Source of the DNA: Acetobacteraceae bacterium
Lineage (GTDB): Bacteria > Pseudomonadota > Alphaproteobacteria > Acetobacterales > Acetobacteraceae
Assembly: GCA_009693865.1 (NCBI GenBank)
Contig: SHWL01000001.1
Coordinates: forward strand, 41,661-105,660
Length of the DNA: 64,000 nt
Reading direction: 5' to 3'
Part shown: piece after piece, positions 54,849 through 63,880 of the stretch
Layout of the letters: every line of letters begins with the position of its first letter
How positions within the stretch are numbered: the stretch's first letter is position 1
Program-made: the position numbers and the translations under genes
The notes under the pieces: model-generated
What the model was told of the DNA's origin: nothing
Databases searched by the model: none
The model's input: only the letters and a program-made list of their open reading frames with translations

Positions 54849-56570
54849 TCACCCCGCCTGCGCCCCCCGGACCAACCCACCCGGCAGAGCCCCGGTCGCC
54901 ACTCCATTCCGGTATGTCACCTGCCCCGCCTTCACCGTGGCCACATACCCGCGGGCCTTCTGCATCAACCGCCGCCCACCGGCCGGCAGATCGACGACCA
55001 TCTCCGGCCGCTCCAGCCCCAAATTCGGGAAATCGATGACGTTGATATCAGCCTTCATCCCCGGCGCGATCACGCCTCGATCCAAAAGCCCGGCAAACGT
55101 CGCCGGCACCTTGGTCTGCCGCCGCACCAGATCGGGGATCGACATCCTCCCATCCTCGCGGTCCCGCCCCCAGTAGCTGAACAGGAACGTCGGGAACGAC
55201 GCGTCGGAGATGAACGCGACATGTGCCCCACCATCGCTCAGCCCGGGAATGACATGCTGCTGGGCGTACATCGTCTTCACGGCTTCCATGTCGTAGTTCG
55301 CGTAATTCACGATGCACGCGAAGATGAAGTTCTTGCCGTCACCCTCGATCAGCAGGTCATACGCCACGTCTTCCGGCGTCCGCCCTTCGCGGGCGGCGAT
55401 GGCGCTGATCGAGTCCTCGCGCGCGGGCGCGTAATTCAGCGGATCGGCGAAGCGGAACATCCGCGCGTAGCCAATGCGGGTGAGCAACGACCAGGTGTTG
55501 AACTCGGCCGGGTCCTCGGTGATGATTTTCGCCTTTACAGCGGGATCGCGCATCGCCGCGACGCGAGCTTCCAACGGCAGATGCGCGATCGAATGATAGG
55601 TTCGCGTGCCCGCGAAGGGGTTCTGACTGCCCGTCAACCCCAGCAGTGCCCCAATGGGCCTGGGCGGCGCGACACACCGAATATTCAACCCATCCGCCGC
55701 GGCTTTGCCGGACAGCGCCAGCAGGTCCTTCCACGCCTCGGTCCGGTCGTGCCGCTGGTTGATCGAGAACACCAACGGCCGCCCTGAGGCCTCCATGATC
55801 CGCCGCACCATCGCGAATTCCGTTGCCGGATCGGGGGTGTTCCAGTCCGAGGTCATTTCGATGAACCCGCCCCCCGCGTCCTTCATCCCCATCGCGATCC
55901 CCATCAACTCATTCTCCTGCGCTTTCAGCCCAGGATGGTGATCTCCGGCGAGGGTCTTGTGCGCGATGGTGCGGGACGTGGAGAAGCCAAACGCACCGGC
56001 ACGGATCGCCTCGGCGGTGAGTTCCCGCATTCGGGCGATGTCTTCCTGGTTGGCGTCCTCCAACGCCATGGCACGGTCGCCCATGACATAAACCCGCATC
56101 GGCGCGTGCGGCAGCAGGGCGCAGAAATCGATGTCATGCTTGCGCCGTTCCAGGGCGGTCAGATATTCGCCGAAACTCTCCCAGGTCCAGTCGAGACCTT
56201 CGTTAAGGCAAGGCCCCGGCAGATCCTCGACCCCTTCCATGAGCGCGACGACCTTGTCCTGCGTGTCCTTGCGCACAGGCGCGAAGCCGACACCGCAATT
56301 GCCCATGACAACGGTGGTGACGCCGTGCCACGATGACGGGGCGAGGTGCGAATCCCACATCGCCTGGCCATCGTAATGGGTGTGGATGTCGATGAAGCCC
56401 GGAGTGACGGACATGCCCTTCGCGTCGACCTCCTCGGCGCCGGAGCCGGAGATCTCGCCGACCGCGGCAATCTTGCCGTCCTTAACGGCGACGTCGGCGA
56501 CGAATGGGGTGCCGCCATTGCCATCCATGACGGTTCCGCCGCGGATGACGACATCGTATTCGTGGGCCAT
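54849..56570 (-). CDS. N-acyl-D-amino-acid deacylase/D-aminoacylase-type amidohydrolase
   Basis: Metal-dependent amidohydrolase of 573 residues. The HxH metal motif is GFIDIHTHYDGQ near residue 60. VVMGNCGVGFAPVR, with its Cys, matches the bridging region of D-aminoacylases. Later His residues are in INQRHDRTE and FAGTRTYHSIAHLP, and the Asp ligand is in HVIPGLSDGGAH. These enzymes remove the acyl group from N-acyl-D-amino acids. D-glutamate, D-aspartate or an unrelated amide could be the substrate. The MFS gene begins upstream in the same direction (9-base gap), suggesting uptake plus hydrolysis. Confidence 0.88.
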   Translation of the reverse strand: MAHEYDVVIRGGTVMDGNGGTPFVADVAVKDGKIAAVGEISGSGAEEVDAKGMSVTPGFIDIHTHYDGQAMWDSHLAPSSWHGVTTVVMGNCGVGFAPVRKDTQDKVVALMEGVEDLPGPCLNEGLDWTWESFGEYLTALERRKHDIDFCALLPHAPMRVYVMGDRAMALEDANQEDIARMRELTAEAIRAGAFGFSTSRTIAHKTLAGDHHPGLKAQENELMGIAMGMKDAGGGFIEMTSDWNTPDPATEFAMVRRIMEASGRPLVFSINQRHDRTEAWKDLLALSGKAAADGLNIRCVAPPRPIGALLGLTGSQNPFAGTRTYHSIAHLPLEARVAAMRDPAVKAKIITEDPAEFNTWSLLTRIGYARMFRFADPLNYAPAREDSISAIAAREGRTPEDVAYDLLIEGDGKNFIFACIVNYANYDMEAVKTMYAQQHVIPGLSDGGAHVAFISDASFPTFLFSYWGRDREDGRMSIPDLVRRQTKVPATFAGLLDRGVIAPGMKADINVIDFPNLGLERPEMVVDLPAGGRRLMQKARGYVATVKAGQVTYRNGVATGALPGGLVRGAQAG

Positions 56571-56579
56571 GAGTTGTTC

Positions 56580-57881
56580 CTACCGGTTGGATTTTTCGCA
56601 GTTTCCGCCAATTATCGGCGGCGGGCAAGTGTCAGACCCCGCTCGCTCCTGGCGGCGCCAGCGCAGGCCGATCCATGCGACCCATACAAAGCAAATGCCC
56701 TCGACGACATTGATCGCCAGCATCGGGCCGATCTGATCCGCCAGGAGCCCCACAAGCAATATTCCCAACGGCCCCATGCCGATACACACCGTTAACAATC
56801 CCATCAGCCGTGAGCGGATATGCGCGGGCGCATGCAACACGATCAGCGACGTTTGCATGTTGGCGAAAGCGGACTGACCGAATCCGCCCAGAGCAAGCAG
56901 CCCGCACGCAATCAAGAAGGCCGGCGCGAGCGGCATCAGGAAAACGCAGCCAGTCAGAATCAGCGATCCGCCGACCATCAGCACGCGTCCTGACAGTCGC
57001 GACTCGCTGCTGCTCAACCAGATGCCACCCGCGAACGAGCCTATCGATTCCGATGCGGCGAGGATGCCAATCAGAGTGGGCGATACCAAGAACACCTGCT
57101 GGCCAATCGGCGCGATGAGCGCGGAATAAGGAAACGCCAGGAGATTCATGGCGATGGTGACAGCCAGTACCCCCGCAATGGTTACATTTCCTCGTGCGAA
57201 TCGAATCCCTTCCGCCAAATCCCTTGGCACCTGGCTGGCCAGGAACGCCCGGCTCAGCTGTTGATATCGGAGGCCGGTAACGAGGCTGGCTCCAATCGCG
57301 TAGACGCAGGCCGATACAATGAACGAGCCAGTGAGGCCCAGATGCTGATATGTCATCCCCGCCGCGATCGGTCCGATCAGCCGCGCCAACGAATTGGACA
57401 TCGTATCCAACGCCAGCGCCCTTGATACCAGCGGCCCCTCGACGCATTCACCGACCATGCGTCGGCGGGTCGCCATCTCGGTCGACCAGACCATGCCGGT
57501 AACAAACGATGAAACCGCCAGATGCCAGGGCCGCACGACTCCAAGCAGCGCCAGCGCGGCGATGGCGATCGCTGATACGCAAGTCAGGATTTGGCCAATT
57601 TGCAGCACATGCTTGCGATTAACAGCCTCGGTCACCACGCCCGAAAACGCACCGAACAGCAGCATCGGCATGGTGCGAGCCGCGGTGACGACCGCGACCG
57701 CGAGACCCGACCCCGTCGCGTCCAGCGTGAACAGGGCCGCCGACAGCAGCTCAAACCACCGCATGGTGTTGGCGCAGCCACCGATGGCCCATAGGCGCAG
57801 GAACGCGGGCGTGCCAACCAACACACGCAGACCGGACACAGCTTGCGGTGGATCGGTCATCGCGCCGCGGCGCACGCCCAT
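56580..57881 (-). CDS. Major facilitator superfamily (MFS) transporter
   Basis: Inner-membrane carrier of about 433 residues with roughly twelve membrane helices. A WRFELLSAALFTLDATGSG-type first helix and a GAFSGVVTEAVNRKHVLQIGQ loop are typical of MFS group 3 (enterobactin/DHA3-like) carriers. The charged loop between helices 2 and 3 carries the NRK element. The exact start is uncertain: ATG at 57881 and ATG at 57860 are both possible, and neither has a strong ribosome-binding site. The deacylase gene follows after 9 bases. Substrate unknown. Confidence 0.85.
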   Translation of the reverse strand: MGVRRGAMTDPPQAVSGLRVLVGTPAFLRLWAIGGCANTMRWFELLSAALFTLDATGSGLAVAVVTAARTMPMLLFGAFSGVVTEAVNRKHVLQIGQILTCVSAIAIAALALLGVVRPWHLAVSSFVTGMVWSTEMATRRRMVGECVEGPLVSRALALDTMSNSLARLIGPIAAGMTYQHLGLTGSFIVSACVYAIGASLVTGLRYQQLSRAFLASQVPRDLAEGIRFARGNVTIAGVLAVTIAMNLLAFPYSALIAPIGQQVFLVSPTLIGILAASESIGSFAGGIWLSSSESRLSGRVLMVGGSLILTGCVFLMPLAPAFLIACGLLALGGFGQSAFANMQTSLIVLHAPAHIRSRLMGLLTVCIGMGPLGILLVGLLADQIGPMLAINVVEGICFVWVAWIGLRWRRQERAGSDTCPPPIIGGNCEKSNR

Positions 57882-57993
57882 GACCACGTGTTCTTACACT
57901 TGGCCAGCACGGGCAATGTTCGCCGATCCCCCGGCGCAGCGCCCGCACGCGGCCGGCACCAGCAGGTTAACCGAAAGCGCCACGCCGGCGCCA

Positions 57994-58713
57994 TCAGCGC
58001 GGCATCTGCTCCAGCAGCCTTCCGAGGCCGGGCATCGGATCGTTAAGGTTCATTATGCCAAGCACGCCCCATAACGCGGCCTGATTGGTGGTGATCACCG
58101 GCTTGCCAAACACGCGTTCCCATTCAGCGATCCAAGGCATGGTCGGGAAATTGCCGCCCGGGACAACCAGAATTTCGATCTTTGGGGTATCGACGCGACA
58201 TAATGCCTCGAACGCCGTGCTGGCATCCAACTTGCTGATCGCGTAGGCGTCTGTGGCGCCGAAACCCTCCATCCCCACGACCTGGAGGCCATATTTCGTT
58301 TCATAATATCGCTTCGCGTTTTCGATGACCTGAGTGGAATAAGGCGTGACGATCCCGATCCGTTTGGCGCCAAAAGCGCGTATCGCCTGCCCTATCGCCC
58401 TCGCCGAGGTCATCCCCGGCACGCCGGCATTCTGGGACATCCAAGCCTCAACCTTCGCGTCGTAACCATCATCGAACAGGCTGGCTGAGGTCTGCGCGAG
58501 CGCCACTGCCTCCACCCTCGCGTCGCCCAAGAGTTTGGACTGGCGCATGACGTCGTCATCCAGGCTGGGCGTAAAGGGTGTGCCGCTACCCTTGCCGCAT
58601 CGGCCAACGTGGAACTGAAGCGTGGCTGGGAGATGACGCGTGTATTCAATCTCGACCGTGGTGTTTGTGGACGGGATCAGCACACCAAAGTGCCGCCGAT
58701 GAATCTGGATCAT
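57994..58713 (-). CDS. Aspartate/glutamate racemase-fold protein (maleate isomerase/arylmalonate decarboxylase-like) without catalytic Cys
   Basis: A 239-residue protein of the Asp/Glu racemase superfamily. It starts MIQIHRRHFGVLIPSTNTTVE, matching maleate isomerase/AMDase-type N-termini, and has GAKRIGIVTPYSTQVIENAKRYY. The first catalytic loop reads ALAQTSASLF, with Gln where a Cys is expected. The second reads LVVPGGNFPTMP, again without Cys. The only Cys residues (HVGRCG and EALCRV) lie elsewhere. Enzyme activity of the usual kind is therefore doubtful, unless it uses another mechanism or acts as a binding protein. It is upstream of the MFS gene on the same strand. Confidence 0.78.
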   Translation of the reverse strand: MIQIHRRHFGVLIPSTNTTVEIEYTRHLPATLQFHVGRCGKGSGTPFTPSLDDDVMRQSKLLGDARVEAVALAQTSASLFDDGYDAKVEAWMSQNAGVPGMTSARAIGQAIRAFGAKRIGIVTPYSTQVIENAKRYYETKYGLQVVGMEGFGATDAYAISKLDASTAFEALCRVDTPKIEILVVPGGNFPTMPWIAEWERVFGKPVITTNQAALWGVLGIMNLNDPMPGLGRLLEQMPR

Positions 58714-58824
58714 GTTTTCCGCACTTTCCCCGCATGGAACCGCCCGAAGGCGTCGCACCTCTGGGCAGTGAAAACAAGCCAGTGCCAGAAAACCGTCGAC
58801 GGCTTCCGGCCCCGGGCCAGTGCC

Positions 58825-59694
58825 TCAATGGGCCATCAGCACCGGCAAAGGCGCGTTTTCCAGCACAGCCCGCGTAAAACCACCAAACACCGCCTCCCGC
58901 AGCCTTGTGTGGCCGTAACCGCCCATCACCAGCAACCCACATCCAGCCTGCTCCGCCGCGTCCAGCAACACCTCGACCGGAAGGCGGCTGTGTTCACCTA
59001 ACGCCTGGATCGTGACGTTCGGGTTATGCCAGCGCAGCGCTTTGGCCAGACGAAGATGCGATTTACCGTCATCGTCATTTTCCAGGACAGTGAAAATGGT
59101 CACATGCCGGGCCACGCGGATAAATGGCATCGCCGCGCGCACGGCGCCGGCCGCCTCCCGCGTATCCTTCCAGGCGATCCCCACGACGCCGCCATCCACC
59201 GGCGTCAGCATTTCCCGAGACGGCGCGACCAGCACCGGCTTTCCGGTGTCCATCAGCGCCGCCTCCATCAACACATAATCCGGCCCCCACCGATCGGAGC
59301 CGCGCCCCACGACGATCAGATCGGAAACACGCCCGTGTTCGGCGAGCCAATCGGCCTCCATGCCAATCTCACTTACCCACTCGGCCGTCATCCCCTTCTC
59401 CCGGGGCAGATCGCCGATGGCGATCGTGTTTTCCCGGCAGAACGCATGCCAGCTATCCGATGCGGCTTTTTCCCGCGCATCGGCGTCGGCTTCCATGCGG
59501 TCGATCATGGTGTCGATGCCGGAAGCCATACCGCCGTCGCTGGCCGCCAGGGACGCGATATCGCGGCGCACATCGGGCCGGACATGCAATGCGACGAAGT
59601 GAGATTCGAACGCCCGCCCAACGGTCAGCGCCACGGTGAACACGTGCCGGTCGGCGGGGGCACCGCTCACAGGCAGCAAAACGACTTTGGTCAT
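58825..59694 (-). CDS. Tandem universal stress protein (UspA family)
   Basis: A 289-residue protein with two USP folds. The first runs from MTKVVLLPVSGAPADRH to LIVVGRGSDRWG. The second ends in the nucleotide-binding motif LLVMGGYGHTRLREAVFGGFTRAVL (G-2x-G-9x-G(S/T) pattern) and ALLENAP-like PLPVLMA. Such proteins bind ATP or other ligands and act in stress survival. AGGGA precedes the ATG at 59694. The 231-base gap to the next gene at 59926 holds nothing I can identify. Confidence 0.88.
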   Translation of the reverse strand: MTKVVLLPVSGAPADRHVFTVALTVGRAFESHFVALHVRPDVRRDIASLAASDGGMASGIDTMIDRMEADADAREKAASDSWHAFCRENTIAIGDLPREKGMTAEWVSEIGMEADWLAEHGRVSDLIVVGRGSDRWGPDYVLMEAALMDTGKPVLVAPSREMLTPVDGGVVGIAWKDTREAAGAVRAAMPFIRVARHVTIFTVLENDDDGKSHLRLAKALRWHNPNVTIQALGEHSRLPVEVLLDAAEQAGCGLLVMGGYGHTRLREAVFGGFTRAVLENAPLPVLMAH

Positions 59695-59925
59695 GGAGAT
59701 CCCTACTGGTGGTTCAGTGTCCCCTCGACTCAGCCCCATCATTTTGTTGTGGCCTCAATGTGGGAGCGTGAAGGCTCTGTGTCCAGAACCGGATGCGATC
59801 GGCCCCGGAACTCGATGGCGTCAGGCACTCGCGCTGTTGGAGCAGCATGGCCCGGCCGAGGGATAAAGGATGCCCGTTGATTATCGATTCCCTATTCGAC
59901 TCGGATCGCCTAGGGTCTGAACACC

Positions 59926-60708
59926 ATGCTGCTCATCGATCCAGGCCGGACCGTCGCGTCTCTCCGTTCCGACGCGGCACCTTCCCCATACTTTCCCAGG
60001 ATATTCCGCGGCGACCCGCTGGAGGCTGGCTTCTTTCTTACCCGCGCCGCGAACCTGGAGACGCTCGTACCGCTCCTGCTCACCGAGCTTCGTCTTCTCG
60101 GCACGATCCAGCGACTCAGCCCGTCTCTGCCCGTTTTGGTCTTGCAAGAGGCCGCCCGCGCGGTGGCACGCGGGCTGATCCAGGTCGGTGTTTCCCTTCC
60201 AAATGAAGCCATCCTGATATTTCGGCATGACGACGCCGTGGCGCGACGCGACGATGGATCGGTCCGGTTCCCCGGATTGGTGGTAGCGTCGGCGTTCATG
60301 GCCCGCTGCCTCGGGAACCCGGTATCAAGAACGGCCGTGGACGCCACCCTGAAACACCCAAGGGGAGCGCGCCATCAACTGCCCAACGGGGCGGATTCAC
60401 TGGCCGCCTGGCTTGCCAGTTTGCTGCTGCGTAGGGAACTCGGCCTTTTCCCGGCCAACGGAGACAAAGGCGGGTTGCGGCTCGCCTGGATCGACCACCA
60501 AGGGACGTCGACAATCACCGTGCCGCCAGAACCGCCACCGCCACCGCCTTCAGTTGTAGCTCAGATCATTCAGGCCGTGGAAAACGCATTGGCCGATTTG
60601 CCGGCGGACATTTCCGCGCAGGCGCAAACCTTGATCGACGCGGCCGAGGCCGGGGTTGCGTTCTGTGAGGAATGCGCACGGGCGGCGGCGGACTCGACCG
60701 ATGCCTGA
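59926..60708 (+). CDS. Hypothetical protein coupled to a DUF4123 gene
   Basis: A 260-residue protein I do not recognise as a known enzyme. The first 190 residues are mixed alpha/beta with several Leu-rich helices, then a Pro-rich linker (PPEPPPPPPS) near residue 203. The last 50 residues form a helix ending in AGVAFCEECARAAA. Tails with a FCEEC-like pattern recur in genes near type VI secretion chaperones, which is a weak link. The stop overlaps the DUF4123 gene start by 8 bases, so the proteins are likely made together; the pair may be effector-or-cargo plus chaperone. Confidence 0.55.
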   Translation: MLLIDPGRTVASLRSDAAPSPYFPRIFRGDPLEAGFFLTRAANLETLVPLLLTELRLLGTIQRLSPSLPVLVLQEAARAVARGLIQVGVSLPNEAILIFRHDDAVARRDDGSVRFPGLVVASAFMARCLGNPVSRTAVDATLKHPRGARHQLPNGADSLAAWLASLLLRRELGLFPANGDKGGLRLAWIDHQGTSTITVPPEPPPPPPSVVAQIIQAVENALADLPADISAQAQTLIDAAEAGVAFCEECARAAADSTDA

Positions 60709-61294
60709 CATCGCTCGTGCCGAAGACATCCGTCGCGATGCCACTGCGAAACAACGCGCGATCGACTGTCTGTGGCAGCTCGGCGGCCGGACTGACCAAC
60801 CCCGCCGGGCCAATCTCTATGCCATCCTGGACGCGGCCCGCGACCCCGGAATTTACCAGGGATTGCGGCGCTTGCAGACGTCCGAACAAGTGATCGGCCT
60901 TTATCAAGGCCCGACCGCCCGCGAACTCGCCGGAGTCGCTCCCTATCTGATATCCCTGGGCGCCTCGAACGCCGTCTTCGACTGGATCTGGACGAACGGC
61001 TGGGGCGGCTCCTGGGGGATTTTCTTCTGGTCGCTGGTGTCGATCGACACCCTGCGCGCGCACTTCCGGCGCCTGACGATGGTCCGGGGACCTGACGGGA
61101 AGCGAATGCTGTTTCGTTATTACGACCCGCGAGTACTGCGCGTCTTCATGCCAGGCTGCGACGCGGGTCAGATCAAAGAGTTGTTCGGTCCGGTCACCCG
61201 ATTCCACTATGAAGACGAAGACGGCACCGCCATCCTGACCGCGCGCGCCCAGGGCGACCGGGTGCTCACGACCGCGACGCCTTTGACCGGCTGA
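60701..61294 (+). CDS. DUF4123 domain protein (type VI secretion effector chaperone-like)
   Basis: A 197-residue protein with the DUF4123 layout: ANLYAILDAARDPGIYQGL, GLYQGPTARELAGVAPYLISL, WGGSWGIFFWSLVSIDTLRAHF and LFRYYDPRVLRVFMPG. DUF4123 (Tap/TEC) proteins bind effectors and help load them onto VgrG spikes of type VI secretion systems. No vgrG, hcp or T6SS structural gene is in the window, so this pair is an orphan module. The ATG at 60701 overlaps the upstream gene, and a longer reading from 60656 is not needed. Confidence 0.82.
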   Translation: MPDIARAEDIRRDATAKQRAIDCLWQLGGRTDQPRRANLYAILDAARDPGIYQGLRRLQTSEQVIGLYQGPTARELAGVAPYLISLGASNAVFDWIWTNGWGGSWGIFFWSLVSIDTLRAHFRRLTMVRGPDGKRMLFRYYDPRVLRVFMPGCDAGQIKELFGPVTRFHYEDEDGTAILTARAQGDRVLTTATPLTG

Positions 61295-61308
61295 AAAGCT
61301 CAAAGTAG

Positions 61309-62322
61309 CTAACCGTCGGTCCGCGGGTCGCCGTGGCGCATATGCCGCATTTCGATGAGTTGCCAGATCAGCAGGATCGGCACGCCTACCACGATATCCC
61401 GTCCGCGCCGCACCAGGGAAACACCCAATGACACATCCGGTGGAACGCCGAAAACCACGCCGAGACCGGCATAGCCTGCCTCCTGCACCCCCGCGTTCAC
61501 AGGCACGAGGAAGGCGACTGCCGCCGCGGCACTCAACAGCGCCTCGATCGCCAGCGCGTCGTTGAAATCGAGCGGCACGCCCAGGGCGTGAAAACCGATC
61601 CAGCCGGCGACGCCGGTGCAGATCCAGCCAAGCAAATGAACGAAAAACCCGAGAGCGAGACGGCCGGCATGGCCATATATCAGGCCGAGCTCGGCCCGCA
61701 GAACCTCGACCCGCTCTTTAGCGTCCTGGAAGCGGCTGCCCGCGATACGGACACCCAGTTTGGCGAAGACGGTGCTGACACCGCGCTGCAACCAGATGAA
61801 TGCGACGCACGCGATCACGGCAAGGCCGATCCCCACCTCAACCGGACCGGCGATGTTCGACCCGGGCGCGCGCAAGACCAAAATCGTCAGGCCGATGCAG
61901 GCGAAAGCAATTTGCGCCAGGAACTCGGCCGTCACATCGACAACGGTCGAGGCCGTGGCAGTGTGCCACTCGACCCCATGTAGCGTGACCGCGCGCGCGC
62001 CGAAGATAAAACCGCCGACCTGGGAAAACGGCAGACAGTTGGCGGCTGCGTCACGTACCATTCGACCCCAGATTGGCAGGCAGCAAACCGGGAACCCCAA
62101 GGGTGGCAGGATCGAGCGCCGCCAGCGACGGGCAGGCATGATCTCATACCAGGCAAGGCCGAGGACCACGAACAGCACGATCTGCCATCCAACGATCAAC
62201 GCGAACTCCGGCCACCCGATGCGGCTGACAGCCGACGCGACATTCCCCACACCGAACCAGGCAACCAGCACGACGCCGATCAGCACACCGAAAAGCGCCA
62301 GTATGTATGAGATATGCTTCAT
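61309..62322 (-). CDS. Lysylphosphatidylglycerol synthase-type membrane protein (HpnL-like)
   Basis: Integral membrane protein of 337 residues with about eight helices, of the LPG_synthase_TM family. Features are a short cytoplasmic start (MKHISYILALFGVLIG), a GRMVRDAAANCLPFSQVGGF segment and VPVNAGVQEAGYAGLGVVFG, which is characteristic of the family's PGG/NAGVQE region. In hopanoid gene clusters such proteins are named HpnL and act in hopanoid metabolism or transport. It is divergent from hpnA across about 80 bases, which supports the HpnL reading. Confidence 0.8.
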   Translation of the reverse strand: MKHISYILALFGVLIGVVLVAWFGVGNVASAVSRIGWPEFALIVGWQIVLFVVLGLAWYEIMPARRWRRSILPPLGFPVCCLPIWGRMVRDAAANCLPFSQVGGFIFGARAVTLHGVEWHTATASTVVDVTAEFLAQIAFACIGLTILVLRAPGSNIAGPVEVGIGLAVIACVAFIWLQRGVSTVFAKLGVRIAGSRFQDAKERVEVLRAELGLIYGHAGRLALGFFVHLLGWICTGVAGWIGFHALGVPLDFNDALAIEALLSAAAAVAFLVPVNAGVQEAGYAGLGVVFGVPPDVSLGVSLVRRGRDIVVGVPILLIWQLIEMRHMRHGDPRTDG

Positions 62323-62405
62323 CGCCGCCGCTTCTGCCCGCCTACAAGGGGGTGGACAAGGGGGACCCTGTTCGCTCCGCTTCCCCGCAACGGGGTGGAT
62401 CGTCT

Positions 62406-63410
62406 ATGGACTCGCGCATGACAACGCTCATCACAGGCGCCACCGGCTTCGTCGGCTCCGCCGTCGCCCGCGTTCTGGCACGCCGGGGCCACGCGCTCCG
62501 GTTGCTCGCGCGGCCTTCCAGCGACCGTAGGAACCTGGAGGGACTCGACGCGGAGATCGTGACGGGCGACCTGACCGATCCCGCCTCGCTTGCTCGCGCC
62601 GCCGCGGGCTGCCGCTATGTCGTACATGTCGCCGCCGATTACCGAATCTGGGTGCCCGACCCGGCCGAAATGATGCGAGCCAATGTCGATGGCGCGGTGG
62701 CCATGATCCGTGCCGCCGCGGACGCTGGCGCCGAACGCATCGTGCACTGCAGCTCCGTCGCCGCACTCGGCCAGATCGGCGACGGCACCCTCGCCGACGA
62801 GGCGACACCCACCAATGAAGCGGATTTCGTTGGTATCTATAAACGTTCGAAATATCGGGCGGAACGCGCGGTGTTGGAGTTAGCCGCGCGGGAAGCGCTG
62901 CCGGTGGTCGTGGTCAATCCCGCCGCGCCCATCGGGCCACGCGATATCAAACCAACTCCCACGGGAAAAATGGTCCTGGACACCGCCGCCGGCCGCGTCC
63001 CCGCTTATATCGATACTGGCCTGAACATCGTGCACGTCGACGATGTTGCCGAGGGCCACGCGCTCGCTCTGGAGCGCGGCCGGATTGGCGAGCGCTACGT
63101 TCTTGGCGGCGAGAACCTGCTGCTGAAAGACATCCTGGCGCTGATCTCGGACGTCGCGGGCCGGCACCCGCCCCGTATCCGCCTGCCCGAGGCCGTGATC
63201 TGGCCCGTTGCCTGGGCCATGGAAAAGACCGCTGGGATCACCGGGATTACGCCCCTCATGACGCGCGACCACCTGAAAATGGCGCGCAAGAAGATGTTCT
63301 ACTCTTCGGCCAAGGCCGAGGCCGAACTCGGCTACAAGACAAGGCCCGTGCGGGAGGCGGTGAAAGATGCCCTGGCGTGGTTCCGGGCGGCGGGTATGTT
63401 ACGATCATGA
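62406..63410 (+). CDS. hpnA: Hopanoid-associated sugar epimerase
   Basis: NAD-dependent epimerase/dehydratase-like SDR of 334 residues. It has the TLITGATGFVGSAVARVLA cofactor motif, VHCSSVAALGQ, YKRSKYRAERAVLELA (YxxxK) and the VNPAAPIGPRDIKPTPTGK signature of HpnA. The ending LGYKTRPVREAVKDALAWFR is also typical. HpnA is thought to act on a sugar step in hopanoid side-chain decoration. The ATG at 62406 was chosen, with a second Met four codons later as an alternative. Its stop overlaps the hpnB start (ATGA). Confidence 0.92.
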   Translation: MDSRMTTLITGATGFVGSAVARVLARRGHALRLLARPSSDRRNLEGLDAEIVTGDLTDPASLARAAAGCRYVVHVAADYRIWVPDPAEMMRANVDGAVAMIRAAADAGAERIVHCSSVAALGQIGDGTLADEATPTNEADFVGIYKRSKYRAERAVLELAAREALPVVVVNPAAPIGPRDIKPTPTGKMVLDTAAGRVPAYIDTGLNIVHVDDVAEGHALALERGRIGERYVLGGENLLLKDILALISDVAGRHPPRIRLPEAVIWPVAWAMEKTAGITGITPLMTRDHLKMARKKMFYSSAKAEAELGYKTRPVREAVKDALAWFRAAGMLRS

Positions 63411-63880
63411 CATTGTTGGTGATTCTGTCCTTTCTGATTTGGGTCTGGTTACTGACGATGCGCGGCCAATTCTGGCGCGCCGGGCCGATCCTGCCGGCCG
63501 CGGTTCCGTCGCGCACCCCTCCGGTCGCCGTGGTCGTGCCCGCCCGCGATGAGGCGCCTGTCATCGAACGCTCGCTTCGTTCGCTGCTGAACCAGAATTA
63601 TCCGGGCCAATTTCGCATTACGCTGGTCGACGATCAGGGCAAGGACGGCACCGGGATGCTAGCCCGTTCAATCGGCGATTCGCGTTTGACGGTACTCACT
63701 GGCACGGCGCGCCCGGCTGGCTGGGCTGGCAAGCTCTGGGCTGTCTCGCAAGGCGTGACCGCGGCGGGCGCACCCGAATATTTCTTTCTGACCGACGCCG
63801 ATATCGAACACGCGCCATCGCATCTCTCCAGCCTGGTGGCGATGGCTGAGCACAGCAGTTCTCATTATGGCCAATGGTAG
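63407..63880 (+). pseudogene. hpnB: Hopanoid glycosyltransferase hpnB, truncated
   Basis: First 157 codons of a family 2 glycosyltransferase. MTLLVILSFLIWVWLLTMRG is the first membrane helix. It is followed by VAVVVPARDEAPVIERSLRSLL, TLVDDQGKDGTG and the metal-binding FLTDADIEHAP, all typical of HpnB. A full-length HpnB is about 380-400 residues, with C-terminal membrane helices. After AMAEH the reading changes to SSSHYGQW and stops at 63880; the rest of the gene is not found in the remaining 120 bases. The sudden loss of homology fits an insertion near 63860. Confidence 0.72.

Noticed and set aside
54283..55176. A 297-codon plus-strand frame
   Set aside because: Overlaps the small membrane protein, the methylase stub and the end of the deacylase in another frame; composition is that of a shadow frame.
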